Under the pieces are notes generated by a model. That model searched no databases and was not told the DNA's origin. It saw only the letters and a program-made list of their open reading frames with translations. Below, in pieces: positions 33,451 to 42,468 of a stretch of 64,000 bases of DNA. Every line of letters starts with the position of its first letter. Position 1 is the first letter of the stretch. Position numbers and translations under genes: made by a program. Source of the DNA: Fictibacillus halophilus (lineage in GTDB: Bacteria; Bacillota; Bacilli; Bacillales; Fictibacillaceae); contig NZ_JAEACF010000001.1 of NCBI RefSeq assembly GCF_016401385.1, forward strand, positions 558,001 through 622,000, given 5' to 3'.

Positions 33451-33833
33451 TGAAGATAAGGCTAGTTGTGCTTTTACTCATGATGAGTTTAGCTGGCTGC
33501 AACGAGAATGAAAAGCTGATCCGTGTTGATTATCAAATAAGTGAGATGCGAACAGGCAATGGTGGAATAATAACAGATGTGAATCAGGTGAAATCGATTG
33601 GTGCACAATTAGAAAGAGTAAATTGGGAAAACGCAAAAGTGAAGATGGCGAGAAAAGAAGATTTGAAGTTAACCCTTTTCTATCTGTATGATCCGAACAT
33701 GCCTGAGAGGTTGGAAGAATATAAAATTTGGTTTCATAACGATATGGATGCGGATATCTCGAATTTAAATGAGCATAAGTACGGGAAGCTGAGTAGGGAA
33801 GATGCTGAAAAGTTAAAAACGCAGATTAAGTGA
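33450..33833 (+). CDS. Small lipoprotein of unknown function
   Basis: 127 residues: MKIRLVVLLLMMSLAGC is a lipoprotein signal with lipobox LAGC, then a small mixed domain (VDYQISEMRTGNG; LTLFYLYDPNMPERLEEYKI). The ATG at 33450 overlaps the stop of the acetyltransferase gene (TGATG), a coupled start. It runs eight bases into the convergent NERD pseudogene. No family recognised. Confidence 0.7.
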   Translation: MKIRLVVLLLMMSLAGCNENEKLIRVDYQISEMRTGNGGIITDVNQVKSIGAQLERVNWENAKVKMARKEDLKLTLFYLYDPNMPERLEEYKIWFHNDMDADISNLNEHKYGKLSREDAEKLKTQIK

Positions 33834-34797
33834 TGAGGGAGTCTAGCTGATAGGTTCTAGTCCTGCGGGATGTTCCAGTGTGTGGAAGATTTAGTGAGTT
33901 GAGCAGGTAGTAAGCTTGCATACTTGTTGATAAATGTAAAAAATCTTTACATTCTTTATTTGTTATATCCGTTGAAATGATAAGAGCGTAATCGCTCAGT
34001 GTTTGAATATGCGCAGTCTTAGAGGTGTGAAAACAGGCTGCGCACTCCCAGTTAGCAGTTATCCGATTCATTTGTGTGTTACATTTGGAGCAAAGCACCC
34101 CTGTTATCAACTCACTTTTATCAATTCCATAATAGCTTAGGATATCGGGATTATATGGTTCGTTTAACTTCATCAATAATCTTTTGATCTTTTTCCTTTC
34201 TTTCATCAAAAGCACATTCTTTTTATATTGAGCATTGAATTCTTCATACTTACTAAGTAACATCGGGCTTTTAATTACTAACTTTAATGCATTTTTATAT
34301 GTGTCTGAACTATCAACAAAAGTTCGTGGATTAGTAATAACAACTAACGTTTCAATGGGGATCCTGGGGATCTTGTGCTGTTCTAGCACCTGAGTTAAAT
34401 GGAAAGATTGTCTTTTTACTTGTTGAATAGGGTCTTCGAATATTTCTCTTCCTTTACTAGAAGTCCGAATGAGTTGTCCATATTTATCATCAAAGAACAA
34501 ATCTCCTGTATAGTTTTTTATCTCTAACAAAATTATAAATTTAAAGAAGTTATAATAAGTGTATCAATCTGAAAGAAGAATTCCATGTGCTTAATTCGAA
34601 TGTTATGGATAATATCGGTCTCTTGTTTTGGCAGATATCGATAAAAATTACTGTAGGGACTTTTCACCGTTATGCCCAGCAATATATTTTGCCAGATTTC
34701 CTTCCAATTTCGAACGTTCTGGATGACAGCTTTGCAATCTGTTAATGACTGCACCGAGTTTTTGAATGACGTAGGGGATAAGCGGTTGTTTTTTTAT
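33826..34797 (-). pseudogene. NERD domain (nuclease-related) gene with lost start and two frameshifts
   Basis: Three frames together spell one NERD protein. Frame A from 34797 reads KKQPLIPYVIQKLGAVINRL and HPERSKLEGNLAKYIAGHNG-EKSLQ, then stops at 34648-34650. Frame B continues FYRYLPKQETDIIHNIRIKH and FFFQIDTLIITS, stopping near 34533. Frame C carries LLEIKNYTGDLFFDDKYGQL and the C-terminal zinc ribbon with CSKC and CAAC. The natural initiator position, six bases after GGAGGT, reads ATA. The shifts map to about 34650-34655 (+1) and 34539-34545 (-1). Three lesions argue for decay over programmed recoding. Confidence 0.75.
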
Positions 34798-34916
34798 AGA
34801 AAGACCTCCTTTCAACTTATGGACTTAATATAGGATGCATGATCTGGTGCTACAAAAAAGCATTTTCTGAATAACCGAAGCACAAAATATCAAGAATCAA
34901 ATAATTTCTTAGGAAA

Positions 34917-35000
34917 ATTACATAAAAATCGGCACTCATCACATAAAAAATGGGTATTATCACATAAAAAATGGCATACATCACATAATTTTATTATCCC
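34917..35000. repeat. Second 21-bp tandem repeat array (4 units)
   Basis: Units start at 34917, 34938, 34959 and 34980. Units 2 and 3 share ATCACATAAAAAATGG exactly, unit 1 differs by a few bases, and unit 4 keeps only ATCACATAA. On the minus strand it reads as a 7-residue repeat around HFLCD/RFLCN, but no ribosome site is seen. The rest of the 34798-35103 interval shows nothing further. Confidence 0.65.
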
Positions 35001-35103
35001 GAGGTGCTACTACTGTTTATGGAACTATCCCCACCGCCGCTAATGTAGTATAATTCAAATTACTGCTTGAAATAGAGCACAAGAACGGTCATGGAGTGAT
35101 AAG

Positions 35104-35262
35104 ATGAGTAAAGCAAAAGGCAAGAAAAGCGGCGTTGGTCAAGGAACAGGAAAAAAGGGATGGAACCGCTGGAAAGCCAGCAGCAAGAAAAAAGGTCCAA
35201 AACCTTATGTGAGTAAAGGAAAGAATAAACCGGATAACGAAAGTGATACAGATAACAACTAA
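35104..35262 (+). CDS. DUF3934 family small basic protein
   Basis: 52 residues beginning MSKAKGKKSGVGQGTGKKGW, followed by NRWKASSKKKGPKP and an acidic, Asn/Asp-rich tail. The GxGTGKKGWNRWKAS core is what I remember as the DUF3934 family of Bacilli, whose function is unknown; the charge suggests nucleic-acid binding. GGAGTGAT lies five bases ahead of ATG 35104. Confidence 0.75.
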   Translation: MSKAKGKKSGVGQGTGKKGWNRWKASSKKKGPKPYVSKGKNKPDNESDTDNN

Positions 35263-35391
35263 ATAAATGGGACAGCCATAAGCTGTGAATGAGCCACCTG
35301 ACTTACATTGTTTGGTGGTTTTAATTTTGGAATAAATCACTCAAATCTCCCATAAGATGAACTATTCATTGGTAAATGGGAGGGACGAGCT

Positions 35392-35796
35392 TTGGCTACG
35401 CAAAAAACGAACTACACTATATCAGAAGACTTGATCATAAAATACAATAAACTTAATGAGAAGAAAAAAGAGCTAGAGAAAGAATTAGACGAACTAAAAA
35501 AAGTGTTTCATATTTATTTTGATCATTTAGTTGGCCAAAATGAGAAAGGCGAAGTAACTGTAAACAATTACAAGCTACAGCGGCAGATCCGAAAATCAGA
35601 AAAGCTTCACGAAGAAAAGACAGTGAACCGACTTACTGAGTTAAATATGACAGATCTCATTCATCATGTACCAAAGCCGGATGAAGAAAAAGTAAAGTCT
35701 GCGATCATGCTCGGCTTATTAAGTGAAGAAGATTTGGAAGGGTGCTTGATTAAGAGTGCCTCACAAGCGATTATTGTTAAAACACTTAAAACATAA
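35392..35796 (+). CDS. Coiled-coil protein of unknown function
   Basis: 134 residues starting MATQKTNYTISEDL from a TTG at 35392 with GGGAGG nine bases ahead. Residues about 20-50 are a strong coiled coil (YNKLNEKKKELEKELDELKK); the remainder is mixed and charged. No family recognised, though the layout resembles small phage or DNA-associated proteins. A bidirectional terminator follows. Confidence 0.65.
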   Translation: MATQKTNYTISEDLIIKYNKLNEKKKELEKELDELKKVFHIYFDHLVGQNEKGEVTVNNYKLQRQIRKSEKLHEEKTVNRLTELNMTDLIHHVPKPDEEKVKSAIMLGLLSEEDLEGCLIKSASQAIIVKTLKT

Positions 35797-35801
35797 ATGT
35801 T

Positions 35802-35834
35802 AAAAAGCAGCTCCCAATAAAGGGAACTGCTTTT
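35802..35834. terminator. Bidirectional terminator
   Basis: AAAAGCAGCTCCC pairs with GGGAACTGCTTTT (one mismatch) between convergent genes, T-rich on both sides. Confidence 0.88.
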
Positions 35835-35835
35835 C

Positions 35836-38463
35836 TTATTCTGCTTTCTGTAGCACGCCGACAGCTTTCGAATTTCTAATTTTCTGCAAGATACCTTGAA
35901 TGGACGTATATTCGTCATAGAGGAAGACTAGTGTATCGCCAGGCTCGGAGCATTCCCATGCTTGGATCAAGGCTTCCGCTTCCTTAGGATAGACAGAAAC
36001 GGATGTAATGCCTTCTGCTTCTTTTACACCCATATAGAGGTGATGAACGGTTTCACCTGGAATCCGTCCCCTTAGGTTCACATCTTCTTTAATGATAAAA
36101 ATATCAGAATGCGCTCCAAAGATTCGACCCATCTCTTGAATCGTTTGATCCTTTCTGTCACCAGCTGCAGAGCCAACCGTTATTACTCGTCCACTCTTCA
36201 AATGGTCCACAGTTTCAAAAAGTGCCTTCAGACCAGCAGGATTGTGAGCATAATCCACTACAATCGTACGATCATGTATATTTAATACATTAAAGCGACC
36301 TCTATTTTGATTCTCCGTTGAAAGGAAAGTAATCACTTTACTTCTTAACTCTGACAAAGGTCTTCCTAATGAATGAGCTGCTGCAAGAGCGCCTAGAACA
36401 TTTGCAATGTTGTGTCGGGCAGCACCATTAATCGTAATAGGAATATGGGATACAGGAAGAAATCTTTCTGCCTTACCGTTTTCGCTGAATACAACCCAAT
36501 CATCTTCTAAATACCAGACTTTCAGACCTTGCTTCAGCTGATCTTGAATAACAGGGTTCAATACTGATAGGGAGAAGAAAATCACTTCACCATTCGTATG
36601 ATTTGCCATATCCACACATCTTGAATCATCAGCGTTCAATACACATGTGCCTTGAGGAAGAACAACTTCAGCAACCGTTTGCTTTAGTTTTTTCAAATCT
36701 TCCAATGTTTCTACGCCATTCAACCCAAGATGATCTTCACTAACGTTTGTTACGATTCCAACGTCACAATATCGAAATGCAAGGCCTTCACGTAACATTC
36801 CACCGCGAGCAGTCTCTAACACGGCGATATCAACTGAAGGATGAGCCAGTACTTTGCGCGCACTTCTTGGTCCGCTGCAATCACCAGCGTCAAGTTGCTG
36901 ATCTCCAACCCAGACACCATCGGAGCATGTAAATCCAACCGTTATGTTTTCCTTCTGTAAAAGGTGTGAAACGAGACGAGTGGTTGTGGTTTTTCCGTTT
37001 GTGCCAGTTACTGCAACAATGGGAACCGCAGCTTCTTCACGAGAAGCAAAAAGATAGTCGACGATAGCTCCACCTGCATCTCTGCTTTTCCCTTGTGAAG
37101 GATGGAGGTGCATACGTATGCCAGGAGCTGCATTTACTTCTAGAATGGCAGCTTCACCTTCAATAAAAGGAACCGTTACATCCGGTGACAAAATATCAAT
37201 TCCTGCAATATCAAGACCCACTGCAGCTGCAGCTTCAACAGCCATGTGTCGATAATCAGGGTGAACTTCGTCTGTAACATCGATTGCCGAACCGCCTGTA
37301 GACAGGTTTGCGTTACCTAACACTTCTACAGATTCTCCCTTGTTTAATACAGATTGAAGAGAGTAGCCGCTCTTTTCAAGATGAACGACCGTACGTTCAT
37401 CTAAAGGAATCTTGCTCATCGCTTTTTCATGACCATCACCACGTAATGGATTTAAGTTTTCTTCATCAATGAGTTCAGCTATCGTCTTATAGCCGTCACC
37501 GATTACAAATGGCGGAAGACGAAGACTTGCTGCAACTAGCTCGTTATTCACTACGAATAAACGGTAATCATTTCCTGCATAATATCGCTCGAGAATATAT
37601 GAAGTCCCTTCACTGTATACGCAGCGAAAGGCAGCGATTAAGTCAGTGTCATTTTGAATATTTGTAATAATGTTCTGTCCCTGTCTGCCGTTAAGTGGTT
37701 TGATTACAAGCGGGTAACCAATATTCTCAGCTGACTGAAGCAATTCATATTCATTGGAAACAACATCACCATTAGGAACAGGGAGACCAGCACCTTTTAC
37801 TAATGTTTTGGTCATGTCTTTATCACAAGAATTTTCTACTGCCAAATATGAGGTTTGGGAAGAAATGGTCGCTTGAACGGATTTTTGTTTCTTACCCGTC
37901 CCAATTCTTAAATAGCTATTCGTTCCAATACGTTCTACTGGAATCTTACGTTTTCTTGCAGCTTCATAGATAGCTTCCGTACTCGGACCTAGTTTATGTA
38001 AATGATACAGGTCAGAGGTGTGCGAGATATACGGATCAGCGCTTATTTCGTTTCCGGCTAAGATAGCGGTTACAATTTCGAGTGCCGCTTCGAATGCGTA
38101 GAAGCCTGATTTCGGTTCTGCATAATCATAAGTTACAAAGTAAATTCCTTTTCGTTCGCTTGTAATCGTTTTGCCTCGTTTGACTGAAATACCAGCAAGG
38201 TGCTGAATTTCAAGTGCAATATGCTCTAAGATATGTCCAATCCAAGTTCCTTCATGTAGGCGTTCTACAAATCCGCCAGCATACCCCCTCGAACAAGTAT
38301 GTGTGTGAAGGGAAGGGATGACTTTTAATAATGTTTCTGTAAACCCTAGTAAAGTGTTAGATGGTTTTTCCTCAAATTCTTCAATATCAAGCTCAATCCA
38401 TATAGTAGGTTTAAAGCTATAAAGGTTCGGTCCCGTTAAGTAATTGACGCGGTTGATTTTCAT
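35836..38463 (-). CDS. cphA: Cyanophycin synthetase
   Basis: 875 residues, the full length of CphA. The N-terminal region (YLTGPNLYSFKPTIWIELDI and RGYAGGFVERLHEGTWIGH) is the family-specific domain. A central ATP-grasp domain (YPLVIKPLNGRQGQNI, LEVNAAPGIRMHLHPSQG) adds Asp to the polymer, and a C-terminal Mur-ligase-like domain (VTGTNGKTTTTRLV, DYAHNPAGLKALF) adds Arg. Together they build multi-L-arginyl-poly-aspartate, a nitrogen store. AAGGAG lies ahead of ATG 38463. It is 15 bp after cyanophycinase, so the two are an operon for making and recovering cyanophycin. Confidence 0.93.
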   Translation of the reverse strand: MKINRVNYLTGPNLYSFKPTIWIELDIEEFEEKPSNTLLGFTETLLKVIPSLHTHTCSRGYAGGFVERLHEGTWIGHILEHIALEIQHLAGISVKRGKTITSERKGIYFVTYDYAEPKSGFYAFEAALEIVTAILAGNEISADPYISHTSDLYHLHKLGPSTEAIYEAARKRKIPVERIGTNSYLRIGTGKKQKSVQATISSQTSYLAVENSCDKDMTKTLVKGAGLPVPNGDVVSNEYELLQSAENIGYPLVIKPLNGRQGQNIITNIQNDTDLIAAFRCVYSEGTSYILERYYAGNDYRLFVVNNELVAASLRLPPFVIGDGYKTIAELIDEENLNPLRGDGHEKAMSKIPLDERTVVHLEKSGYSLQSVLNKGESVEVLGNANLSTGGSAIDVTDEVHPDYRHMAVEAAAAVGLDIAGIDILSPDVTVPFIEGEAAILEVNAAPGIRMHLHPSQGKSRDAGGAIVDYLFASREEAAVPIVAVTGTNGKTTTTRLVSHLLQKENITVGFTCSDGVWVGDQQLDAGDCSGPRSARKVLAHPSVDIAVLETARGGMLREGLAFRYCDVGIVTNVSEDHLGLNGVETLEDLKKLKQTVAEVVLPQGTCVLNADDSRCVDMANHTNGEVIFFSLSVLNPVIQDQLKQGLKVWYLEDDWVVFSENGKAERFLPVSHIPITINGAARHNIANVLGALAAAHSLGRPLSELRSKVITFLSTENQNRGRFNVLNIHDRTIVVDYAHNPAGLKALFETVDHLKSGRVITVGSAAGDRKDQTIQEMGRIFGAHSDIFIIKEDVNLRGRIPGETVHHLYMGVKEAEGITSVSVYPKEAEALIQAWECSEPGDTLVFLYDEYTSIQGILQKIRNSKAVGVLQKAE

Positions 38464-38478
38464 TAAGACGTTCTCTCC

Positions 38479-39273
38479 TTAAGTGATGATTAATTCTCGT
38501 TTGTATAAGTCAAAAACAGCACCCGCTCCAAGTGTGTGGAAGCGGATATCGGAAATTGTCATATTTCCTTTATTCTCAGCGATGTCTACATAGGTCGATG
38601 TTTTGCCATCGAATATGCTAACGTTATATTCACCAATAACCTCAAACTGCTTTCCGTCGTTATGAACCCAGATTGCTGTGTTTTCATCGATACCGATGCC
38701 AATGATCTGAGGATTTAACGCGATAGCTCGCATAAGGCGACTAAACCTGTCACGCTGAGAAAAGTGCTGATCAATAATTACGTCTTCTAAAAATCCAAAG
38801 CCTGAACCTAACTCAAGTACAGAAACATCTTCTTTTTCAAACAGTTTTGACGAGATAATCATCAATCTGCTCATAACAGCAGCACCGGCACTCGTTCCAC
38901 CGATGATTAAACCGTCTTTCCATTCTCGAAAGAGGTGTTTATAAAAGGATGTTCCACCTAAAATGCTTGTTAGTCTTAACTGGTCGCCGCCTGTCATGAA
39001 AAGACCAGACAGAGAAGAAAGCTGTTCGGGTAATTCAGGGTCTTCCGCTTTTTCACGGGAATCTAAATGGAAAAGCAGTGGCTTTGTACCATGCAATGTT
39101 TGGAACAGTTGATAATATTCACTGCCTACTTCTTCCGGATAGCCGGATGCTGTTGTCAGGATTCCAATTGGTCCCTGACGATTTTTACATAGAGCAGAGA
39201 ATCTGGATAAGATTATTTTTTTTTCACTTTTATCCTCATTGCCACCAATGATCAATAGATCACCTTTTGCCAT
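38479..39273 (-). CDS. cphB: Cyanophycinase
   Basis: 264 residues, the length of peptidase family S51 cyanophycinases. GDLLIIGGNEDKSE opens the protein and GGTSAGAAVMSRLM carries the nucleophilic Ser, with LGFLEDV-like and DQHFSQRDRFSRL segments as in the family. It cleaves cyanophycin to beta-Asp-Arg dipeptides. It is the first gene of the cphB-cphA operon, so degradation and synthesis are coregulated; no promoter is obvious in the AT-rich upstream region shared with comK. Confidence 0.93.
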   Translation of the reverse strand: MAKGDLLIIGGNEDKSEKKIILSRFSALCKNRQGPIGILTTASGYPEEVGSEYYQLFQTLHGTKPLLFHLDSREKAEDPELPEQLSSLSGLFMTGGDQLRLTSILGGTSFYKHLFREWKDGLIIGGTSAGAAVMSRLMIISSKLFEKEDVSVLELGSGFGFLEDVIIDQHFSQRDRFSRLMRAIALNPQIIGIGIDENTAIWVHNDGKQFEVIGEYNVSIFDGKTSTYVDIAENKGNMTISDIRFHTLGAGAVFDLYKRELIIT

Positions 39274-39419
39274 CTTTCATCAGCCTCTTATTCATTAAGT
39301 AGTTGGAAAAATAGGTCGAAAAATTCGTCCGTTTCGCCCTGTTATGTATTCCACGATTCGCTAGTATTCAAACCTATTTGAGGAATTATTTTACTAATTA
39401 TTTAAATAGTTAAAATTTT

Positions 39420-39469
39420 TGTAAAATCTTATAGATTCTTGTCAGAATAATTAGTATAATTTACCTATT
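39420..39469 (+). promoter_or_regulatory. Probable comK promoter region
   Basis: The 271-bp interval 39274-39544 is very AT-rich. TATAAT at about 39454-39459, with the weak TAGATT 17 bases upstream, is the best -10. I see runs such as AAAATTTTTGTAAAA, but no clean AAAA-N5-TTTT ComK box pair. Confidence 0.35.
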
Positions 39470-39544
39470 GGGAGTATTTTACTTTCTATTTTTTACAAGG
39501 GAGGAGTTATGGGTTTATTAACTAAATAAAGGGAGGATGTATAA

Positions 39545-40039
39545 ATGGAAAAAACAATACTTCTTCGATCCTACGAAATTAATACAAGTACAATGGCACT
39601 CCTACCGTTTTATAACGAATATGGAGAAGTTCAAACGGAGATTTTAGAAACTGAAAAAAACGAAAGAGTTGCACTCAGTCCGATCAAAATTATTAACGAG
39701 AGCTGTTTATTTTTCGGATCTAGCTATGAAGGCAGGCGTGAAGCTGTTCGTCGGTCAATGGGCTATGTGAGTCTATCCCCAATCATGATTAACCTCGAAC
39801 TAGGCATTTTCTTTTTTCCTGTAGAATCTCCTAAGAATGAAACGTGCATATGGTTATCCCAATCGCATGTTCAACGGATAGATTCTATAGATTCTGATAC
39901 GTGCAGTGTCCACTTTAAAAACACCGCAAATCTAATATTACCCCAATCTAAATACGCATTAGAGGCAAAATTGTTCCGAACCGCACAATATAGATATATC
40001 CTTAGTGAACGAGTAAGTGAACGAATAATGAGATATTAA
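39545..40039 (+). CDS. comK: Competence transcription factor ComK
   Basis: 164 residues, somewhat shorter than the 192 of B. subtilis ComK at the C-terminus. The family pattern is plain: IKIINESCLFFGSSYEGRRE, then SPIMINLELGIFFFPVESPK, CIWLSQSHVQRI, VHFKNTANLILPQS and RTAQYRYILSERV. ComK activates late competence genes for DNA uptake by binding AT-boxes. The missing tail corresponds to the region B. subtilis needs for MecA/ClpC-controlled degradation, so turnover may differ. GGGAGG precedes ATG 39545. Single-gene unit with a strong terminator. Confidence 0.88.
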   Translation: MEKTILLRSYEINTSTMALLPFYNEYGEVQTEILETEKNERVALSPIKIINESCLFFGSSYEGRREAVRRSMGYVSLSPIMINLELGIFFFPVESPKNETCIWLSQSHVQRIDSIDSDTCSVHFKNTANLILPQSKYALEAKLFRTAQYRYILSERVSERIMRY

Positions 40040-40066
40040 TAAAAGTAGAATAATAGGAAATAATAA

Positions 40067-40101
40067 AACGCCCGATGCAAATTTGTTCGGGCGTGTTTTT
40101 A
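40067..40101 (+). terminator. Intrinsic terminator after comK
   Basis: AACGCCCGA and TCGGGCGTGTT pair around an 11-base loop, followed by T residues. Confidence 0.85.
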
Positions 40102-40171
40102 TTTAATATTTTTTACCCAACTGGAACTTTATTCCTTATAGTTCGTATAAACATTTCGAGGAGGAGATGTT

Positions 40172-40492
40172 ATGAAGCAGATTATAAGTTGTCTCGGAAC
40201 CATACTTTTAATGTTAGTCGTTAATTATGTAGTTTCAATTTTTATAGGAGTATCGTTTATTGAGATCTCATTATTTATTGGATTAATTTTTGCTGTTACT
40301 ATTCGTTTCTTTACTTCAAAGGGTGGACTTTCATCTAACATGGTCCGTATGCAGGCTCAAGCTATGACAGGCATAAAAATTGAAGAAGAAAAAGCTATGT
40401 TTAAACCGAGTTATGCTTATTATACAGCTATTATTTATACACTTGTTTCTTTAATCTCCGTATTCGTTTATTACAAAGATTATTTTATCTAG
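40172..40492 (+). CDS. Small membrane protein, three helices
   Basis: 106 residues with membrane segments at about 3-25, 29-47 and 83-103 and an amphipathic, Met-rich link between the second and third (SSNMVRMQAQAMTG). GGAGGAG precedes ATG 40172. No family recognised. The next small membrane protein gene lies 45 bp downstream without a terminator between them. Confidence 0.7.
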   Translation: MKQIISCLGTILLMLVVNYVVSIFIGVSFIEISLFIGLIFAVTIRFFTSKGGLSSNMVRMQAQAMTGIKIEEEKAMFKPSYAYYTAIIYTLVSLISVFVYYKDYFI

Positions 40493-40537
40493 TAGATAGT
40501 TGATTTTTGATGTGAAAATGGCAACAATGGATAATGA

Positions 40538-40858
40538 ATGTTAATAGAAGAATGTAAACAGGAGTGTGGCAAGAAATTGAATCTGCGTTTTGGTCGTTTA
40601 TCATTATGGTTTTGCATAGCGGGAATTCTTCTTGCTGGCTGGCCCTTCATCGTTCGAGATGATGTAGCTCAACAGGTTGCAATCTTTCTCTTTAGTGGAA
40701 TCATGTTGTATTTTATCGGTGTGATTTTAAGTGTTGTAGCTATTGTAAAAAAAGAAGCCGGAAAAGCTAAGTTTTTTGGACTATTTTTTATTTTGTTCAT
40801 GGCTTTGATCTCCATATTGGGTCTTCTGTTATTATCGTTTGGTATCGGTGAAAAATAA
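40538..40858 (+). CDS. Small membrane protein, three helices
   Basis: 106 residues if it starts at ATG 40538, which has no convincing ribosome site. AGGAG at 40560-40564 could serve a TTG at 40577 instead, giving a 93-residue protein starting at LNLRFGRLS. Hydrophobic segments follow at about 21-40, 48-68 and 78-100. No family recognised. Confidence 0.65.
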   Translation: MLIEECKQECGKKLNLRFGRLSLWFCIAGILLAGWPFIVRDDVAQQVAIFLFSGIMLYFIGVILSVVAIVKKEAGKAKFFGLFFILFMALISILGLLLLSFGIGEK

Positions 40859-40905
40859 AAGTTGTTTTTCCATAATTATTACTGTGGAAAAACAGCTTTC
40901 TAAAT
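40857..40905 (+). terminator. Intrinsic terminator
   Basis: AGTTGTTTTTCCA pairs with TGGAAAAACAGCT through G-T pairs; the tail is TTTC. Confidence 0.7.
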
Positions 40906-40944
40906 TATGTTTATGAATGCACTGTAGAATGCATTGAATAAATC

Positions 40945-40976
40945 AAAAAGACCTTCCAGAGGGGGAAGGTCTTTTT
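40945..40976 (-). terminator. Intrinsic terminator of the aminotransferase/symporter operon
   Basis: AAAAAGACCTTCC and GGAAGGTCTTTTT form a 13-bp perfect stem just after the symporter stop. Confidence 0.9.
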
Positions 40977-40982
40977 CTATGT

Positions 40983-42425
40983 TTAAGCTTGTTTTCTTCC
41001 TTCTTCTAGATCTTCAAGTGCTACATCCTCATCAAATGGTGTATCAAATTCAGTAGAGATTGGTGCTGTGAATAAGGAAATACCCACTATACTAACTAAT
41101 CCAGCAGACATTCCATAAAGGATTGGATTTGTTGCTGTAAGTCCTTCAATAAACAATCCTGCTAATACAACAACAGAAGAAATTAATATAGCATAAAATC
41201 CTGAATTAGGAGTCGCACGTTTCCAAAAGAATGTCATTACAAGTGGGATGAAGATCGCCCCCGATAGAATCGCATATGCCACATCAAGTGCAACAAGTAC
41301 ATCTTGAATCCATATTGAAAAGCTAATGGCAATTAAACCGATAACAAGTGTAGTGATCCTTGATGCTCTAATCATTTGTTTGTCAGTAGGAGATTTTAAG
41401 AAATACTGTTTTAGGATATCGTTGGTTATTAAAGTAGAAGATGCAAGTAACGAACCAGATGCGGTTGACATAAGTGCTGAACAAACACTTGCAAGTACAA
41501 GTCCTAAAATTCCAGTAGGCAGAATGGTTAGGGCCATCTCTGCAAATGTGTTCTGCGGATTATCCAGTGCAGGCAGTACTAGAAATGCGCACATACCGAT
41601 AATGCTTCCCGCAATCGCGTAAGCAAAGCTATAAACCCCTGCAAAAATCGAGCCGTTTCTAGCAATCTTACTAGATTTAGCTGTGAAAACACGTTGCCAG
41701 ATGTCTTGTGATACGACCATACCAAGCGCAAACAACAAGAAATATTGGAAGATCTGCTGATAACCGATACCTGTGAAATCTAAGTGAGATTGGGGCAGTT
41801 TTGTTACTAGATTTCCTAAACCATCCACTTTAGATAGACTCATAGGTACCATTATGAAGAAGATACCGACCGTCATTACGATGAATTGAATAATATCCGT
41901 GACCGTCACACTCCACATTCCGCCAAGGATTGTGTAGAAGAGGACGATTCCTCCTCCAACTAACATGGAAGTCGTTAAGCTCCAGCCTAACAGCACATTA
42001 ATGATTGTTCCCATCCCGATCACTTGGGTCACTGCAATCATTAAAGTGTAGATAGAAGCCACGATGGCACTTAAAAGACGTGTTTCAGATTTGTATCGTT
42101 TTCCTAACAATTCACTGATCGTTGTAACTTTTAGTGAATCGATCTTTTTAATAAATATAGTACCTAAAAGAATAATGCCTAAACCAATCATCGATACAAA
42201 CCAGATTCCAGAGATTCCAAACTGATATCCTAGCTTTGTCGTTCCAATCGTAGCTGCACCACCTAAAATAACGGCAGACAAACATCCAAGATACATAAAC
42301 ATGCCAAGGTTGCGTCCTGCAAGAGTAAAATCTTCAGAAGTCTTTGCTTTTGTGGAACCAATGATTCCAGCACCGATCAATACGGCAAAATATAAAAGAA
42401 TAATAACTGTATCAAGAGCTTGCAT
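40983..42425 (-). CDS. Sodium:solute symporter (SSS/PutP family)
   Basis: 480 residues with about 13 membrane segments. Family signs include ILLYFAVLIGAGIIGSTKAK and SEDFTLAGRNLG at the N-terminus, GGAATIGTTKLGYQFG, and SALMSTASGSLLASSTLITND for the Na+ site. It imports a small organic solute with sodium. GGAGG precedes ATG 42425. It lies 43 bp after the aminotransferase gene and behind a sigma-54-type promoter, so the substrate is probably an amino compound (gamma-amino acid, ornithine-like or polyamine) handled by that enzyme; this is inference. Confidence 0.88.
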   Translation of the reverse strand: MQALDTVIILLYFAVLIGAGIIGSTKAKTSEDFTLAGRNLGMFMYLGCLSAVILGGAATIGTTKLGYQFGISGIWFVSMIGLGIILLGTIFIKKIDSLKVTTISELLGKRYKSETRLLSAIVASIYTLMIAVTQVIGMGTIINVLLGWSLTTSMLVGGGIVLFYTILGGMWSVTVTDIIQFIVMTVGIFFIMVPMSLSKVDGLGNLVTKLPQSHLDFTGIGYQQIFQYFLLFALGMVVSQDIWQRVFTAKSSKIARNGSIFAGVYSFAYAIAGSIIGMCAFLVLPALDNPQNTFAEMALTILPTGILGLVLASVCSALMSTASGSLLASSTLITNDILKQYFLKSPTDKQMIRASRITTLVIGLIAISFSIWIQDVLVALDVAYAILSGAIFIPLVMTFFWKRATPNSGFYAILISSVVVLAGLFIEGLTATNPILYGMSAGLVSIVGISLFTAPISTEFDTPFDEDVALEDLEEGRKQA

Positions 42426-42468
42426 AATAAAAAGCCTCCTTTTTAGTGTAATACCTCAACAATGACCT

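Noticed and set aside
34539..34545. TTTAAAT slippery heptamer in frame in the NERD gene, as if for -1 programmed frameshifting
   Set aside because: Losing one T from a TTTT run creates this heptamer automatically, and the gene has another frameshift and a lost start codon, so decay explains it better.
34917..35000. CRISPR array
   Set aside because: The units are 21 bp with no separate unique spacers of regular length, and no cas genes are in the window.
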